From NCBI RefSeq assembly GCF_001522545.3, contig NC_031773.1, positions 38,157,466 through 38,221,465 on the forward strand: a stretch of DNA of 64,000 bases, written 5' to 3'. How positions within the stretch are numbered: the stretch's first letter is position 1; each line of letters opens with the position of its first letter. Positions 62,201 through 64,000 of the stretch are shown piece after piece. This stretch comes from Parus major. Lineage: Eukaryota; Chordata; Aves; Passeriformes; Paridae. Position numbers and translations under genes: made by a program. The notes under the pieces are model-generated. The model saw nothing but the letters and a program-made list of their open reading frames with translations, had not been told where the DNA came from and made no database searches.

Positions 62201-64000
62201 TCCATGTGCTCAGTAATACTGAACATCTCACAGTTACGAAATGACAAATAAGGTTGTCAGCTCCTATGATGCCCAAAATGTGGAAGGAACTCTAAGGTGC
62301 TGCTTTAGATTGCTGAACTCCAGATGAACTAAATGTGATAGAATAAGCTTTGAAAGATCTCTATACAAAGCTTAGTAAGAAATGGCCTTATTCAGTTCCT
62401 AGAGGTCCTAAAGGCCAATTAGCTCTGAAATCACAAACAGAATATTAATTTAATTTCCCATCCAAAAAATAAGTATATACCATGGTAGTAGTAGAACAGA
62501 CATTAGACTTTGACTCAAAAATAAATGCAGTATATTAATTACTTTTGGAGACAAGGGGTTAGGAGATCAGATGGCTTCGAAAGATCCTTAAATAATTTGC
62601 TGAAAGTTTCTTAAATAAATCAGGTGTAAAATATCTAAATATTTATAAATCTAATATCTAAATTTATAAGGGTATATAGGATGCATTATTTTTTTTTCTT
62701 TAGAAAGAAGAAATGTGTGATTTTAAGCTACAGAACAAGAACTAATTAAATAAAAGCATATTTTTTCTAAATACTTTGCCCTTAGAAAAAGAACTAACAA
62801 GATCATTCCATACCATAATATTTTCTCATCGTTTTTCTCACAAGCTACTAACAGAGACAAACATAAATAAAGTTGGAACTGCAATACTTGTGGAAGGAAA
62901 AATTATTGTCATGTGTCCTTTTACTAAAACAGAAGAGAAATGGGCAGAGAGAAATTTTTACACCTACATGAAATTCTGATCAATTTTACATCTCATAAAA
63001 AAGACAAAAAACCCACATATGTGGGCATTGTCCTAAAGTAATTATTACCAAAACTGGAGTGTGAGTGGCTAGTCAGTCCTAGCTGCTCCTCTTTCTAAAT
63101 CATCATATTTATATATGGAAGAAGAATTCAATGAAACAGACAATGGTAACAGACCATATTCATGCTGATTTTGCTGTTTTGAGTGTTTAACTGTTTTAAT
63201 TTCTAATAGATTGTTTTTACCTTCTACACTACAGAGCAGATTTTTTTCTGATTTCTCTGACAACAAAAAAAGAAAAAAAAACCCAAAAATTTTCTTTTCA
63301 TTTCAGCTGCAATATTCTATTCTAGCTAAAGGTGATTTTTTCTTTCTTTTTAAATAGGCAGATTCAAGGCAGAAGACTATTTATAAATGAAAATTATAAA
63401 CATTTCATTAAGAGATTAAAAACTGTTTCAATATCTGTAAAGAAATGTCTTTAACTTTTCTAATTCCTTTTTCTTAACAAAAACAATAACCTAGTCATGA
63501 CAAGCTCTGAAAAATAGGACTGGCTGTCAAAACAGTAATTTTCAGATGATAATTTTTTTTCTTCACAAAATGAAGCCTCTGCTGCCAATACTGAATTCTA
63601 TGTTTTAAAAAACATTCTTTTTCAAAGGTACATTTGGATTAACTGTTTTCAAAATATTCCTCTAAAACTGTGGCATTAAAGACTGAAAATACTTTGAAAA
63701 GTTTCTCTTTCATGGAAAATGCAATGTATGATTTAAAAAATAATGTTTTAGATAACTAATAACATTTTACAGTTTGATTATGGAATGACATTATTTTTGT
63801 AATTTTTTTAAAAATTAAAATCAATTAAATTTTTTCTGCAGAAGCACTTGAATTTTAATAGAAACTCTTGCTTATCAGAACATCTGTTATTACAGTAAGA
63901 ACTCATTCAGTAATGGCAGTTCATCCAAGACTGGGCATGCTCATCCACCAGTGCTTTAATCTATACTGCTTGTAAACCCATTCTTAAGAGTGATTAAAAC
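59261..64000. other. Noncoding stretch to window end
   Basis: AT-rich sequence without recognised genes. Poly-A tracts lie at 61266-61279 (14 A) and 61900-61918 (19 A), the latter flanked by 11-bp direct repeats. A GC-richer segment at about 59610-59680 is short and unidentified. The window ends in the same kind of sequence, so any gene overlapping it would have to place only introns here. Confidence 0.6.
61882..61928 (+). repeat. Poly-A insertion flanked by 11-bp direct repeats
   Basis: AGAGTAAACTG occurs at 61882-61892 and again at 61918-61928. Between the copies is TATTAAG followed by 19 A, the last A being shared with the second repeat. The layout (direct repeat, short insert, A tail, direct repeat) copies a poly-A retro-insertion with almost no body. 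Simple duplication next to an expanding A tract would look the same. Confidence 0.7.

Noticed and set aside
1..64000. CRISPR arrays, operons, tRNA/rRNA genes, phage or viral genes, full-length LTR retroviruses
   Set aside because: No regular spaced repeats, no clustered same-strand coding frames, no cloverleaf or rRNA-like sequence, and no gag/pol/env similarity or paired LTRs were seen.

Overview
The window looks like bird (probably neoavian) nuclear DNA: AT-rich, low in interspersed repeats, and with CR1 LINE fragments as the only abundant transposon family. The CR1 copies include degenerate ATTCTATG-type 3' tails and ORF2 C-terminal fragments. Two weak MIR-like ancient SINE relics fit an amniote genome with old repeats. 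There is no sign of bacterial or viral gene organisation. All open frames are short (152 codons at most) and scattered over both strands. The only protein similarity I recognise is to CR1 ORF2. No tRNA, rRNA, CRISPR array or operon is visible.

Layout: 1-6363 is noncoding, with a conserved-element-like block near 5.7-6.1 kb. A minus-strand CR1 piece lies at 6364-6795. 6796-18771 is noncoding, with two GC/CpG-richer patches (about 10.37-10.69 kb and 11.89-12.06 kb). A minus-strand CR1 with an ORF2 C-terminal relic lies at 18772-19533. 19534-24929 is noncoding, with one exon-like open frame near 20.1-20.5 kb. A plus-strand, internally deleted CR1 lies at about 24930-25640. 25641-32349 holds two MIR-like fragments, a 20-bp palindrome, AT microsatellites and a conserved-element-like block near 29.8-30.2 kb. 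A tail-to-tail CR1 pair occupies 32350-32935. 32936-44550 is noncoding, with a strong G-quadruplex motif at 37504. A minus-strand, internally deleted CR1 lies at 44551-45390, and a plus-strand CR1 3' end at 52325-52857. The rest is noncoding, with a homeobox-site-rich block near 58.5-59.3 kb and a poly-A tract flanked by 11-bp direct repeats at 61.9 kb.

The most economical reading is a gene desert or the interior of one or more large introns on a macrochromosome-like, AT-rich segment. No host gene can be named and no genes act together here. I found no convincing undescribed system. The points worth following are two CR1 copies with internal deletions, the poly-A insertion with target-site-like repeats, the G-quadruplex, and a few blocks that resemble conserved noncoding elements. 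All similarity statements come from recognising family patterns by eye, not from database searches.
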